DNA of 11,924 nucleotides from Paraglomus occultum. Taxonomy: Eukaryota > Glomeromycota > Glomeromycetes > Paraglomerales > Paraglomeraceae. Within the stretch, counting starts at the first letter, position 1; every line of letters begins with the position of its first letter. Below are positions 1 to 7,979 of this stretch, in pieces. The stretch covers positions 1-11,924 of the forward strand of contig CAJVPJ010001144.1 in assembly GCA_910592205.1 (NCBI GenBank). The letters run 5' to 3'. Below the pieces are notes generated by a model, which saw nothing but the letters and a program-made list of their open reading frames with translations, searched no databases and had not been told where the DNA came from. Made by a program: the position numbers and the translations under genes.

Positions 1-50
1 CGTGCGGTTATAATAATTAATGTCTTGGATATATTGTTTTGTTCTAACAG

Positions 51-896
51 GTAACATTGTATGGGACAGAGAAGCATATCATACAAATCGTTACATCTTC
101 CCCGTCGGTTTCATGAGTAAGAAACAGTATCTAAGCGCAGTGGATGTGACAAAAAGGACCACCTACACAAGCGAAATTCTTGATGGCGGTGATACTCCGA
201 TTGTAAGAGATTCTAACGCCATTCTATTTATTGCCCAATATATTGAACAGACCAACACTCTGGAGTTACCAATGATCATAATAGCTGATTAATCGTAATT
301 TCTTACATTGACGTAATCAGTTTCAGGTTACTGCCGCGGATCAACCCGGACGCAAATTCTCCGCCAGTTCGTCGAGTGGAGTCTGGAAGAAAATACTCGA
401 CGAGATTAATTGTCAGGGAGTTCCATCCAAGACACACGCGAGTGGACCTGAGATGCTCGGACTGAGTCATTTAGGGATTACTAAATATATTCAGGTGAGT
501 CAGATCGGTAATCAGCGTTTGCAGAACCAATGGTAACTTATGTTGCACCAGAGCACAAACAGGGGGAGCTGTTATTCCATTTATATAATATAGTATTAAC
601 AATATTGTCCATTAATGCAAAACAATGGAAGGGTGTAATACAATAATGTCGTATTAATAATTGATTTATTCTTTCATATGGGATTTAATGATAACTCATT
701 GTCAATATTCCTGCACATAATTTTATTCTCATTACCCGTCCCATAGGAGCTACCGGGCGCAGAGAAATGCACAAAATACGTTATGCAAAGATGGCTCGAT
801 GACGATCAGCCTGGAAAACAAGCAGACTTGTCAGTCAAGGCTGAAAGCACCGACGGTGACAAAGGCAGCGTTACAAACGGTCATGACCACGACTAA
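51..896 (+). CDS. FYRN/FYRC-domain protein, C-terminal part (TBRG1-like), partial
   Basis: Three exons are visible: 51-202, 327-494 and 747-896 (stop TAA 894-896). The introns at 203-326 and 495-746 both start with a GT donor (gtaaga, gtgagt) and end in AG, with phase 0 at both joins. The first visible exon follows an acceptor (ttctaacag) at 42-50 in split-codon phase, so the 5' part is missing. The first exon holds the FYRN core (WDREAYHTNRYIFPVGF, then SKKQYLSAVDVTKRTTYTSEI). The next two hold FYRC (VTAADQPGRKF, SGVWKKILDEIN, SGPEMLGLSHLGITKYIQ, ELPGAEKCTKYV). FYRN and FYRC together form one folded module found in MLL/Trithorax proteins and in TBRG1-type nuclear proteins. A short acidic, polar tail ends the protein 29 residues after the domain, with no SET or Jumonji domain following, which fits a TBRG1-like protein better than an MLL. 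A role in chromatin or the nucleus is inferred from the family. Confidence 0.88.
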
Positions 897-1100
897 TCGA
901 TCTGTCAAGATCACTGTGATAACTAACGACTTTCGATACGAAAAGAAGGAGTAACAAGGGATATCAGGGACACATAACGATAGTGGATACGTGACCGCGT
1001 TTAACACAGGCGACAATTCTGATGTTTTATCTTTCATTGGAGGGTTTTTGTTTGTATGATTGTATAGCGAGCTGAGAATAGTGTGGCGAAATATTGGTAA

Positions 1101-1125
1101 TATATACATATATATATATATATAT
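1101..1125. repeat. AT dinucleotide microsatellite
   Basis: An alternating TA tract with a single C interruption, about 200 bases past the FYR gene stop codon. It probably lies in the 3' UTR or just downstream. TATATA-like elements can act as fungal 3'-end efficiency elements, but no AATAAA was seen close by, so that role is a guess. Confidence 0.85.
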
Positions 1126-1925
1126 CCTCTTTACATTGAGCAGAAAAAAAAAGTTTTGCTAATATTCTTTACATTGTTTGGCCAATTCTTAGCAGTAATT
1201 ATGCATTTTGATATAGTATATTTTGTATTTGTATTTCATTTATTTTGACATCTTTTTCCCCCACCCCCACCCCTCTCCGTCATATTCATGTTCTCGACGG
1301 GATGTTTTTGTTCCTTTGGATGCATGATTCACACATACTTGTCTTTCAATACGTTGATCGTTCTAATGAGCAAAGGCATAAAACATAGTCAAAACGAATT
1401 ATTTTCTCATGTACATAGAACTTCATTTTAAGTATAAGCTGTATTCATTTTCAATCGTTCTTATCACTTATATCATATATATTCTAGTCTGTATTTGCAT
1501 ATAAGAATCATAATAGTAATGCATCGATGCGAATGTCAGGAGAGAGAAGGATTGAGGAAATGGTGTGCGTTCAATGGATTTGATAATTGTAAATGATCAT
1601 ATAACATAAATGAATGTAACTGGCATGTAAATGGGGTTAGGTTAAAACCATGAACTATCGAATGAAAAGTTGTGTTGATATGTGCCCGAGATTGATCCTC
1701 TGCTGGGCAACATTCTATTGGTTTTGCCCCTACAAGTATCCAGTTAAGCTTACAGAATTGTACTTCGGGCATGGATCCTCGTTAATTTTAGTTCGAAAGT
1801 TTGGTTTTTTTCTCTATTTTACATATGAGGCAAACACGGGTGGATGCACAGATTTTGAACGGTAATTATTATCTATTTTTACATGCCATAATTTATATAA
1901 CCCCTATGTCGTTTCCACGAATTAC

Positions 1926-2050
1926 AATACATACACATACACATATACTTACACATACTTACACATACTTACGCATATACACATACTTACACATACACAT
2001 ATACTTACACATATACACATACTTACACATACACATACACATACACATAC
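1926..2050. repeat. ACATAC/ACACATACTT minisatellite
   Basis: An imperfect tandem array of 6-base (ACATAC) and 10-base (ACACATACTT) units, about 125 bases long. The plus strand carries ACTTAC six times (1947, 1957, 1967, 1985, 2003, 2021), so the minus strand carries six copies of GTAAGT. It makes an apparent tyrosine/threonine/histidine/isoleucine-rich reading frame on the plus strand, which I take to be repeat translation and not a gene. Confidence 0.9.
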
Positions 2051-2256
2051 AGTACACACAGATCAGCGTTAAATATCAATATGATACACAAACAACATTG
2101 AACTTTAATGGTTTTCTACAATTCTACGCATCATATCACGCATGCCGATCAAGCTTAGTTTGCAATTTCCAGCAATATGGAAAGAACCCGTAATATTTGC
2201 GGTTTTTTTTATCGAAATCCACTAATATGCTGGCGCTTTATTAACTCATATCATCC

Positions 2257-2296
2257 AAAAAGAAAAAGAGGAAAAGAAGAAGAAGAAGAAGAAAAA
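2257..2296. repeat. GAA-rich homopurine tract
   Basis: A 40-base run of A and G only, including five tandem AGA units from about 2277. Low-complexity DNA in the gene-poor gap; no function can be assigned. Confidence 0.8.
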
Positions 2297-3404
2297 GCTC
2301 GACCGGGGGACGGCCAACAATGGCAAAGCTGCTTAATTATTTATGACCTTTTACGTCTTTCATTTTGTGACTTGCACAAGATGCGAGATTAACCTCAAAT
2401 GAGGGCTGTCAAATTGTCCCGGTAACCCGAACCTTTTAATTACAGTATGCATATACGATCTTGCTCGAATAAATTGTGACAATATTTGATGTGATATGGT
2501 TTTGGGGGATAGGGTGTTTTTCCTTTCTTTTTCAAATATTTGCCTGTGACATTGGACAGCAGTAATCCAAGATATCATTTCTTATTCGTCCAAATAAATT
2601 TGTGACATTTAGCCTCTTCTCCGTCAGTTACTTTTTATAGCTTTGCAATGCTCTATTTTGACAGGAGGCGAAACACTTTGCGATCAACATTTCCGTCATT
2701 AGAAAGAAAAAAAAAAGGTTCGCAGTAAGGATCTGATCATGTTTGTTTCCGAGTCTTTATCAATAAAGGGAGCGAATGCTATCGTATGATGCTTTAACAT
2801 CGTTATCGATGACATGTATGTGATTGTTTTCAACGATATGTATCTGCTCCAATTCTGGCTAGTTGCAAGTTTTTGACACAATCATGTTAATATTGTTCCT
2901 CCAAGTCAATCGTCATCGTATTTTGGAAACGTTAATTTATTATCACGGCCAAATATAATAATAATCACAGGTTTAAAGTTGAAATTACAAACGCGACTTT
3001 TTTGACAGGTCAACTGTATTAGTGCCACATGGTCTACTGAAACAATCATGCAAACTCCTTGAGTTTTAAATTTCGTGGTTTCTAGCACCTCTTTTTGCGA
3101 GGATGGCCATGATATGTATGACAGGGAGAGACATAGACTGGATGAACTAATCGAGTATATCGATAATCGCAGTTCCAGTTATAGACTTCTCTGATGGTAC
3201 TATTCTTAAATAAAATGATAACACGGCTGGATAGCATCGTCCATATCATCAACAACCACGTAAAAATGATTCAAACGACTTGACTACACATGGACTGTTG
3301 GTAGAGATTGACACCATAGTAATAGTATAGTATTAGTAATAACTTAAATCGAATTTTGTGACCATTATTTTGTGAACCGATCGGCAACAACTATCATTCT
3401 TTCA

Positions 3405-4063
3405 ATGGACTTGCGACCTGAAAGCTTCCTTCCCACTCACAACGTCGAGACATTTGCGAATTCTTTGACTGCCTCCATATCCTCCATAATATCGGATCAA
3501 GGGCCTCCTTCTGGGCTGTATTTTCTTACTGGTAGCGCTACGAGTAGCGGCACTAGCATTAATGCACAGGGTCCAGAAATAGCCTTGAGAGATATGGCAA
3601 AGAAAGGTGAGAAAGCAATATAAGGGTATGAAAAATGGTATTTGACCGATTTCGATGGAAAAGAATAAACCAAGAAAAGACATTTGATTTCTGTTTCGCA
3701 TTTTGATACAGCCACGGAAGATATAGAGAGCTGTACTCGATATCTAATGAACGACTCTTCACTTGGCTTATACCGTATCACTGACTATATTCATAAAAAA
3801 TTACCTCAAATAGTGGAGGAAAAGGTATGGCTACATTTTGATTTTTACTTCCCTGTGCCTGCGTCTCTAATTATGATCATTCTGATTTTCAACAGAAGGG
3901 TATGAAAACTGTTGGTAATGAAGTGAATATAGCCAATTCAAACGCGAGGGATTCGTTAGACGTGGTCAAGTCAATGCAGAGTATACCTTCCGTTGATAAC
4001 ATAAGCGACATGTTGAAAACAACGATCAGTATTCTGGAAAAAGCAAAAAAGGATAAGCAATAA
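3405..4063 (+). CDS. BORCS8: BORC complex subunit 8-like protein (BORCS8/MEF2BNB family)
   Basis: Exons 3405-3606, 3712-3824 and 3896-4063 give a 160-residue protein. The introns are 105 and 71 bases (gtgaga...acag, gtatgg...acag). The ATG at 3405 is the first ATG after an in-frame stop at 3345. Residues from about 68 to 155 align along their whole length with human BORCS8: the stretch SSLGLYRITDYIHKKLP parallels the human segment around VALYRLQEHVRRSLP, and the C-terminal helix DMLKTTISILEKAK parallels GLLKQAISIRDHM. In animals BORCS8 is part of BORC, which recruits ARL8 to lysosomes and controls their position; in a fungus the vacuole or endosome is the likely site (inference). The first 67 residues are Ser/Thr/Gly-rich and have no counterpart in the 119-residue human protein. 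An AATAAA overlaps the stop codon. Confidence 0.8.
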
Positions 4064-4064
4064 A
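4059..4064 (+). promoter_or_regulatory. AATAAA overlapping the BORCS8-like stop codon
   Basis: The hexamer AATAAA spans the last codon and the TAA stop (caa taa aat). If it is the used poly(A) signal, the 3' UTR would be only about 15-30 bases. No other AATAAA was noticed in the following 300 bases. Confidence 0.35.
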
Positions 4065-4683
4065 ATATATTTGGTAATCATCTCCCCATCAGGCTTTTAT
4101 AAAGCGACAAAGACTTGTTGTCCGTAATCGAGAGGTGTTGTGCTTTACGTTTGAAACAGAATGCAGGCGTACTAGAGTCAAAATGCTGCTGTACATGCCA
4201 GACGTAATCTCTCTCCGTTTATTAGACACTACTTTTGTTCATATCCATCGTGCGTAAATAACAAACCTGAACGCATATAATGTGGACATTGTACGTATAG
4301 ATCAATGTTATAAAGTGACGTATGAGTCAACAGCTTACCTGGTATGATATGGCTCATACTAGATGCCAATTCAAGGCAAAGCGATTATTGGTGGTCTATC
4401 AAGCAATAATTAACATATGGTTCATTAGTGAAAATTTAAACGATATATCAATATTAGCCTTATGCTATTTCCCTAACATCATATTCAAAATTCCGAGATC
4501 TGAAGCTGCGAGACCATTCTGACGCAAAGCAGAATGAGGAGGACCGTAACACTAGGTTGTTTTCTAACAGAGTATTTAGAAAGAGATTTACTTCCCGCTG
4601 CACTAAACGCTTTTAATGTTTCGAATGATTGAGTATGCAAGATTTGAAGTTGAGTAGAAAAGAGTTTTTTCTTTTTTTGGTAA

Positions 4684-4689
4684 ACGCGT
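4684..4689. promoter_or_regulatory. ACGCGT box (MluI cell-cycle box type), distal copy
   Basis: A perfect palindromic ACGCGT 87 bases before the MIS14 start codon. In yeasts this motif is bound by the MBF transcription factor and drives G1/S genes. The use of the same factor here is inferred. Confidence 0.5.
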
Positions 4690-4724
4690 AGTAACACAAT
4701 CGGCGCGCGATCGTCAAGCCATAT

Positions 4725-4740
4725 TAAATATCGATATTTA
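4725..4740. promoter_or_regulatory. Perfect 16-base palindrome before MIS14
   Basis: TAAATATCGATATTTA reads identically on both strands. It ends 35 bases before the ATG and its last base is the first base of the proximal ACGCGT box. It could be a dimeric factor site or a core promoter element; no factor is known to me for it. Confidence 0.4.
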
Positions 4741-4745
4741 CGCGT
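4740..4745. promoter_or_regulatory. ACGCGT box (MluI cell-cycle box type), proximal copy
   Basis: Second perfect ACGCGT, ending 30 bases before the MIS14 ATG. Between the two copies lies a GGCGCGCGATCG stretch (4702-4713) containing GGCGCG, which resembles E2F/MBF half sites. Confidence 0.5.
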
Positions 4746-4775
4746 CCACTACTCCATAACACTAATATTAATACA

Positions 4776-5938
4776 ATGGATTCCGAACGACAAATCCCAA
4801 AAATCGAAGTAGAATCCAAGGAAGATGTACCATACATTCAAAGAAACATACTCAAAGCAGCCCTGGAAGAAGTGGATAAATCCTTAGGAACGGGTTGTGA
4901 CGCCAAGTTAAAAGAGACGGTTACGACACTGGTGAAAGAGGTCTGTAAAGCGTATCAGTATGCATACGTTTGAATAAATGCAGACTGATCGTTGTTGACT
5001 TTTTGTATAGTGGGTTGACAATACTTTCAAGTTGGCAACGCCGAACATTGTCGTCAACAGAATAAATTACAAAGAAGCCATAAACGAAGACGGTTAGTGA
5101 GCGGGCAACTTGGAATATTTTAAGAAATCGGCAAACCTTATGATAGATGGTTATTGACTATTCAATAGAGTATGAACCATTTGACGAGGCTCTTTATCAA
5201 GAGCAAGTGGCATTAAAAAAAAGAGTAGACGATCTCCAAATGGAGTTGGCCGAACGTTATAAGCGTGTTCCGCAGGATATTAAACTATTGATGGAAGGAG
5301 CATTGAAAAGGCAATCTGCCGCCGTCATGAACGTTGAATTCACTGGTTTGGATGACGATTGCGTGAATGAAAGTGAACTGTTAGAAAAAGGTATCTTACC
5401 GTACCGATTAGAGGGTGTATGACATCAGTAGTATTAATCAATTCTCCAATTAAAAACCAGAAACGCCAAAGCGTGATCAATTTGTAGCAAAATATCGCGA
5501 TATCATCAGTACGGTTAACAGGCTTAATAACGTAAGTCTTTTCTGTTAATGTTTGCGAGTCCTCTTGTGCTCTGCTTATTAACTTTTTTGATGCGTTCTA
5601 CAGGAAAGTTTATCCAAAATTGCCAAATTGGAACAAGCGAGAGATCTCGTTGATGCATGTTTTGAAAGTAAATAAGTTTTTGGGTTTAGGTTGTATAATA
5701 AATTGTAAGAATTGAGTAAAGGTAAAAAAGTTTTAATTAAAAGTCTATATTGTCGTAAAGATTTTACGACATTCGTTATTATGCATTGAAAAAGAGGCGA
5801 GATTGTACCGCGTTCGCTTAACCGACGTTTTTGTTTTAACTTTAACGAACAGTTGCAAGTGTGAATGCTCATACACAACATATCAATATAGAATTACTTC
5901 CTGACTTGTTGAGAGATCTACAAGTAAGCCTTAATTGA
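4776..5938 (+). CDS. MIS14: Kinetochore protein Mis14/Nsl1 (MIND/Mis12 complex subunit)
   Basis: Exons 4776-4940, 5011-5092, 5169-5390, 5461-5531, 5604-5667 and 5853-5938 give a protein of about 229 residues. The first four introns are 70-76 bases. The family signature is clear: a helical N-terminus, the stretch WVDNTFKLATPNIVVNRINY (compare the NI-NG motif of Nsl1), then EYEPFDEALYQEQVALKKRV and a coiled coil running into AERYKRVPQDI, which mirrors the EPFD...RRxxP pattern of Mis14 proteins. Nsl1 links the Mis12/MIND complex to the Ndc80 complex at kinetochores. The ATG has A at -3. The 3' end is uncertain: exon 5 can instead read through to a stop at 5673-5675 (203 residues). A further splice after 5923 (gtaagc) to 6018 would end the protein two codons later. 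I prefer the spliced form because donor, acceptor and phase all fit and the extra 24 codons look protein-like. Confidence 0.8.
5752..5770. repeat. Short perfect hairpin in MIS14 intron 5 or 3' UTR
   Basis: GTCGTAAA, three-base loop GAT, TTTACGAC: a perfect 8-base stem. Depending on where the gene ends, it lies in the last long intron (5668-5852) or in the 3' UTR of the shorter form. Confidence 0.5.
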
Positions 5939-6391
5939 TATCTACCACTGCTATGAATTGTTGGTAATGCATCAGGAGACCTCATAACACAATTATTTAT
6001 TACTGCTATCGTTATAGAATTGACAGAGGGATCATAAAATCATATTAATCGCGTAAGATGTCATCGAAGCACTAGAAACTTTTGACCTTAATGTCAGCTG
6101 ATCACAAGTAGCTGAATGATCTCCTCTCCGTAGATAACCGACTCGATATATTCGTTGTTTTTCCACCGAACACTTCTCACTGAAGAATGATGACCACATC
6201 TCTCTGAAAAATCATCATAAATTCACATATATTGCTTATTTTTCTTCTAAATTAAGATTGATGTATATTAATCTTTCCCATGCATTTTATTTGTACTTAT
6301 TACATATAGAAGAACAAGCAAATATATATGAAGGTACAACATTTAAATCTACGCCATTTACTTACAACATTAAAGAATAATGATATCATTT
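5939..6391. other. Convergent intergenic region between MIS14 and RPS7
   Basis: About 450 AT-rich bases between two genes pointing at each other. It should hold both 3' UTRs and terminators. Apart from the RPS7-side AATAAA and possible last MIS14 codons near 6018-6056, I see nothing coding. Confidence 0.6.
6286..6291 (-). terminator. Poly(A) signal AATAAA of RPS7
   Basis: On the minus strand AATAAA occurs about 100 bases after the RPS7 stop codon, preceded by a TATATATT stretch (about 6321-6330 in plus coordinates). The placement is what a fungal 3' UTR would show. Confidence 0.5.
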
Positions 6392-6636
6392 TTATTCGAG
6401 CTGACTTTGACGGAAATCAAATAAGACATCTTTTCCTGTCATCTTCCGATAAACAGCCGAAAACGTGTCGAGTTTATACTCGAGAGACGTAGAGTCCTTG
6501 TTATCCAGGAACCTGCACGAACAAATTTGAACTTTAGTCATTTTATCTATATTATGTGTCTTTTAACACCTGTACTGACTTTTTTCAAAATACTAACGAG
6601 ATTATGACAATAAAATACAACGACAGCAACAGCAAT

Positions 6637-6674
<38 letters not shown>

Positions 6675-7369
6675 CACTTACACTTTGATCAATCTGCTTC
6701 CATCAGCTCTCACAAGTGTTCTCTGACCCACAATCTCAGTTGGATGTACGAGATCTTCCAACCACTTCTCATGTACAGCTGTCAATGTGCGACTTCGAGG
6801 ACGTGCCTGCTTAACACGGGATTTACGACCTGGCTTGCGCAAGATTCGACGGTCTCCAATAAATACGACATGGCGATCCGAAAACTTCTTCTCTAATTCA
6901 CGGGTGAGCCTATTCAAGCAGAAAGAAAGTTTACATTATTTGAATTACATGATTCAAAGACAAAGATCCAAAAAGGGAATTAAAAAATCTCTTTACCGTT
7001 GCTGAACTCTTTGGAATAACTTTAACTTTGGAACAGGGACTTTCATAACAATCGCTTTCTTGCCTCCACCAATCTCATACTTTTAAAACAAGTTACGATC
7101 CAGTATTAGCGTCCTCTTCACATACTTGTACACCTTTGTCACTATATCCTCCTTAATCACGTCTTTTTTTTTTTGACTCTCCCCCCCTCTTTTTTTTTTT
7201 TCTCTCTTCAATCTCTACATACTTCTTTAGCCTCTTTGAATTGCAATGGCCTCAGGTCTTTTTTAAAGTCTGTAACATTATTCTCCAAATCATACAAGGC
7301 CTGAGCTAGTTGATGTTCAAGCTCATCGATTGGCATTCCTGCCGGCTTCGCTATCTTGTTTTCAGCCAT
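6392..7369 (-). CDS. RPS7: 40S ribosomal protein S7 (eS7)
   Basis: Four exons on the minus strand: 7369-7223, 7079-6997, 6909-6682 and 6512-6392. They encode 192 residues, against 190 in yeast Rps7. The introns are 143, 87 and 169 bases with donors gtatgt, gtaaag and gtaagt, and the phases join without error. The protein starts [20 protein letters not shown] and carries the family hallmarks [22 protein letters not shown] and VPVP. These are followed by [77 protein letters not shown] and a final FDF. eS7 is a component of the small ribosomal subunit. The ATG has A at -3 and G at +4. Two introns hold unusual simple sequence: a mirror-symmetric polypurine/polypyrimidine tract in intron 1 and a CTG repeat in intron 3. 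Confidence 0.97.
6637..6671. repeat. (AGC)n microsatellite in RPS7 intron 3, (CTG)n on the coding strand
   Basis: Thirty-five bases of uninterrupted AGC, about 11.7 units, with degenerate CAG/CAA copies continuing to about 6618. In the transcript it reads CUG and begins at intron position +11, directly after the GTAAGT donor. Confidence 0.9.
7164..7208. repeat. Mirror-symmetric pyrimidine tract in RPS7 intron 1
   Basis: On the plus strand the order is T11, GAC, TCT, C7, TCT, T11, then CTCTCTT. Apart from the three bases GAC (7175-7177) it is a mirror repeat centred on the C run. In the RPS7 transcript it is purine-rich and follows the 5' splice site closely (donor at 7222). Confidence 0.8.
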
Positions 7370-7382
7370 GATAGGTCGTTTA

Positions 7383-7579
7383 CTAGGTAGAAAAGGGTGT
7401 TCAAATAGAAAGCAGATGATTTAGTGAAACTGTGCGGATTATGAAAATATGGGCCCGGCTAATCCGTAGATTTGCAGTTTTGCATCCATCTGGTTTTGTA
7501 ATCTACTGGTAGAGAGGTAGCTTATATAATTTACGTGGAAGAATGGCGCGAATGAGGCAGCGATGGATGGAAAACTCAC
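7383..7579 (-). promoter_or_regulatory. Candidate 5' UTR intron of RPS7
   Basis: On the minus strand a GTGAGT donor begins at 7579 and a pyrimidine-rich CTTTTCTACCTAG acceptor ends at 7383, 13 bases before the ATG. A CT-rich stretch (CTCTTTTTCCCTTCTCG, about 7619-7636) lies upstream and would suit a transcription start. Leader introns are common in ribosomal protein genes, but only the splice signals support this one. Confidence 0.3.
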
Positions 7580-7950
7580 ATCCGATGTTATTAGGATGAG
7601 GGATCCTACAGATACTGAACGAGAAGGGAAAAAGAGGGTGTCGATATGTGGGATATTAGTATGAAAAATTTTGGGCAAAGTCATGTGAGTCAATTAAACA
7701 CTAATATCACGTGAATGTACACGTTGAATGAATAAACTACCCCCAGTTAATGAATAAAGCACGATTTCCATCTTTTTTTATTGTAATTGGCAATTTGTTG
7801 AAAATAAAACAGGAAATTGCTTATTTTTCGTTTGACTTTTTTTTTGTTCTTTTTTTATTACTGATGCGACTACAAGTTTCTTCTTTATTAGTTCTATGAT
7901 CACTCAGTGAACATGAAATGCTATATTCAATGTGTAACCAACTATATGCA

Positions 7951-7979
7951 TATATATATATAAAAATGTATATATATAT
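7951..7979. repeat. TA-rich inverted repeat
   Basis: A 12-base TA run, six-base spacer AAAATG and an 11-base TA run can fold into an 11-12 bp hairpin, 200 bases past the RAC1 stop. It may serve as an efficiency element for 3'-end formation or be a plain microsatellite. Confidence 0.6.

Larger units (their letters stand above)
897..3404. other. Long gap without a recognised gene
   Basis: About 2.5 kb between the FYR gene and the BORCS8-like gene. The reading frames here are short (under about 130 codons), and the longest simply translates a minisatellite. Contents that can be named are an AT repeat (1101-1125), a C-rich tract (1258-1273), an ACATAC-type minisatellite (1926-2050) and a GAA-rich purine tract (2257-2296). 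Some exon-like pieces with fitting splice signals (2665-2724, 3009-3062, 3084-3194) are described under findings; none matches a family I know. The right end presumably holds the promoter of the BORCS8-like gene. Confidence 0.6.
4064..4775. other. Intergenic spacer and MIS14 promoter
   Basis: A 0.7 kb spacer between two plus-strand genes. It contains a 66-codon ATG frame (4322-4522) and an overlapping 70-codon minus frame (4485-4697); neither resembles a known protein. A TGAGTCA motif (AP-1/Gcn4 type) lies at 4323-4329. The last 100 bases carry the clustered CG-rich boxes and palindrome described separately. Confidence 0.6.

Noticed and set aside
1780-1800. GTTCGAAA-type sequence as a tRNA T loop (also GATTCGAGTCT at 10163)
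   Set aside because: No pairing T stem, no A box or acceptor stem upstream at either site.
1650-1865. 71-codon plus-strand frame with several Cys and aromatic residues
   Set aside because: No family resemblance, no supporting splice signals or neighbours, and it overlaps an equally long frame on the other strand (1536-1772).
1926-2050. Repeat array considered as a CRISPR
   Set aside because: Units are 6-10 bases with no spacers, in a eukaryotic gene context.
1801-2193. 130-codon plus-strand frame rich in Thr, His, Tyr and Ile
   Set aside because: Most of it is translation of the ACATAC minisatellite; both ends are short and match nothing known.
2366-2606. Four TGTGAC motifs in 240 bases as a regulatory cluster
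   Set aside because: Short motif, irregular spacing and no gene with a start nearby; not above what could be chance.
4322-4522. 66-codon ATG frame between BORCS8 and MIS14
   Set aside because: Unrecognised sequence with an overlapping minus-strand frame of similar length; nothing distinguishes it from chance in this spacer.
5391-5460. GTATCTTACC donor of MIS14 intron 3 as a possible U12-type intron
   Set aside because: The donor lacks the full TATCCTT motif, and no TCCTTAAC-like branch site precedes the acceptor. It is an ordinary short U2 intron.
6787-7005. 72-codon plus-strand frame over RPS7
   Set aside because: It is antisense to RPS7 exon 3 and intron 2; the conserved eS7 protein is on the minus strand.
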